DNA from: Hyphomicrobiales bacterium
GTDB lineage: Bacteria > Pseudomonadota > Alphaproteobacteria > Rhizobiales > Rhizobiaceae
Direction: 5' to 3'
Length of the DNA: 64,000 nt
Assembly: GCA_900473685.1 (NCBI GenBank)
Contig: UCNE01000003.1
Coordinates: 62,001 to 126,000 of the forward strand
Below are positions 63,895 through 64,000 of this stretch, piece after piece. Position 1 is the first letter of the stretch, and every line of letters starts with the position of its first letter. Under the pieces are notes generated by a model, which was not told the origin of the DNA, did not search any database, and was given only the letters and a program-made list of their open reading frames with translations. Both the position numbers and the translations under genes were made by a program.

Positions 63895-64000
63895 TCAGCG
63901 CCGGCGCGACTGGGTAAAGCGGGCAAGCGCAAGCATCAATCCACCGGCGAGCAATCCCCAGAAGGCACCAGAAACTCCTGCGAAGCTGACGCCGGATGCG
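63895..64000 (-). CDS. C-terminal end of a membrane protein (rest outside window)
   Basis: On the minus strand a frame open to the window edge ends at TGA (63895-63897). The visible 34 residues are hydrophobic then basic: SGVSFAGVSGAFWGLLAGGL followed by MLALARFTQSRRR. This looks like the last transmembrane helix and cytosolic tail of a polytopic membrane protein. Family not recognised from so little sequence. Confidence 0.6.
   Translation of the reverse strand, partial: ASGVSFAGVSGAFWGLLAGGLMLALARFTQSRRR

Overview
The window reads as chromosomal DNA of a member of the Rhizobiaceae (Rhizobium, Agrobacterium, Sinorhizobium and relatives). The evidence is a NolR regulator, a choXWV choline transporter, a leaderless trpL attenuator with three Trp codons ahead of a fused trpE(G), a RirA-type iron operator (TGA-N9-TCA), GC-rich codon use, and palindromic intergenic repeats typical of this family. 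I see no rRNA, tRNA, insertion sequence, prophage or CRISPR array. Genes are dense on both strands, and convergent pairs often touch or share a bidirectional terminator.

Layout. 0-7.4 kb: two convergent Gfo/Idh/MocA oxidoreductases, nolR, a HugZ-like heme protein, the choXWV operon, thymidine kinase and a small cytochrome c. 7.5-15.1 kb: a poorly characterised cluster of a coiled-coil protein, an unknown protein, an AAA ATPase, a DUF6638-like protein and a DUF2333 membrane protein, with a RelE/HTH toxin-antitoxin pair inserted in it. 15.3-30.3 kb: mostly metabolism (fhs, trpE(G), queF with a CDF transporter, leuA), plus an iron-regulated heme receptor, a MarR-SDR pair with a shared operator, HupE, a ClpP paralogue and an orphan Phd antitoxin. 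30.3-37.1 kb: an ECF sigma/anti-sigma pair, a TPR protein, a metallophosphoesterase, NUDIX, GST-like and GNAT enzymes and a secreted GH5 glycosidase. 37.4-46.9 kb: the MoxR-DUF58-DUF4159 operon divergent from DUF1285-CoA pyrophosphatase-CCA nucleotidyltransferase. 46.9-55 kb: housekeeping genes (apt, two MaoC-like hydratases, ychF, clpS, pth). 55.1-63.9 kb: three c-di-GMP enzymes, one apparently in an operon with an orphan periplasmic binding protein and two that are tandem MHYT-GGDEF-EAL paralogues, with rplY between.

How the genes work together. Iron and heme acquisition appears twice (heme receptor under a RirA-like box; HugZ). Amino-acid supply is controlled by two leader-peptide attenuators, trp (clear) and leu (probable). 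The strongest candidate for an undescribed system is the 7.5-15.1 kb cluster. Its architecture (long coiled coil, Vps4/katanin-like AAA ATPase, membrane-anchored partner, two proteins without known function) suggests an ATP-driven remodelling machine at the membrane. That role is inference only. The second candidate is the periplasmic binding protein/GGDEF-EAL pair at 55.1-58.2 kb, which resembles the Vibrio NspS-MbaA arrangement.
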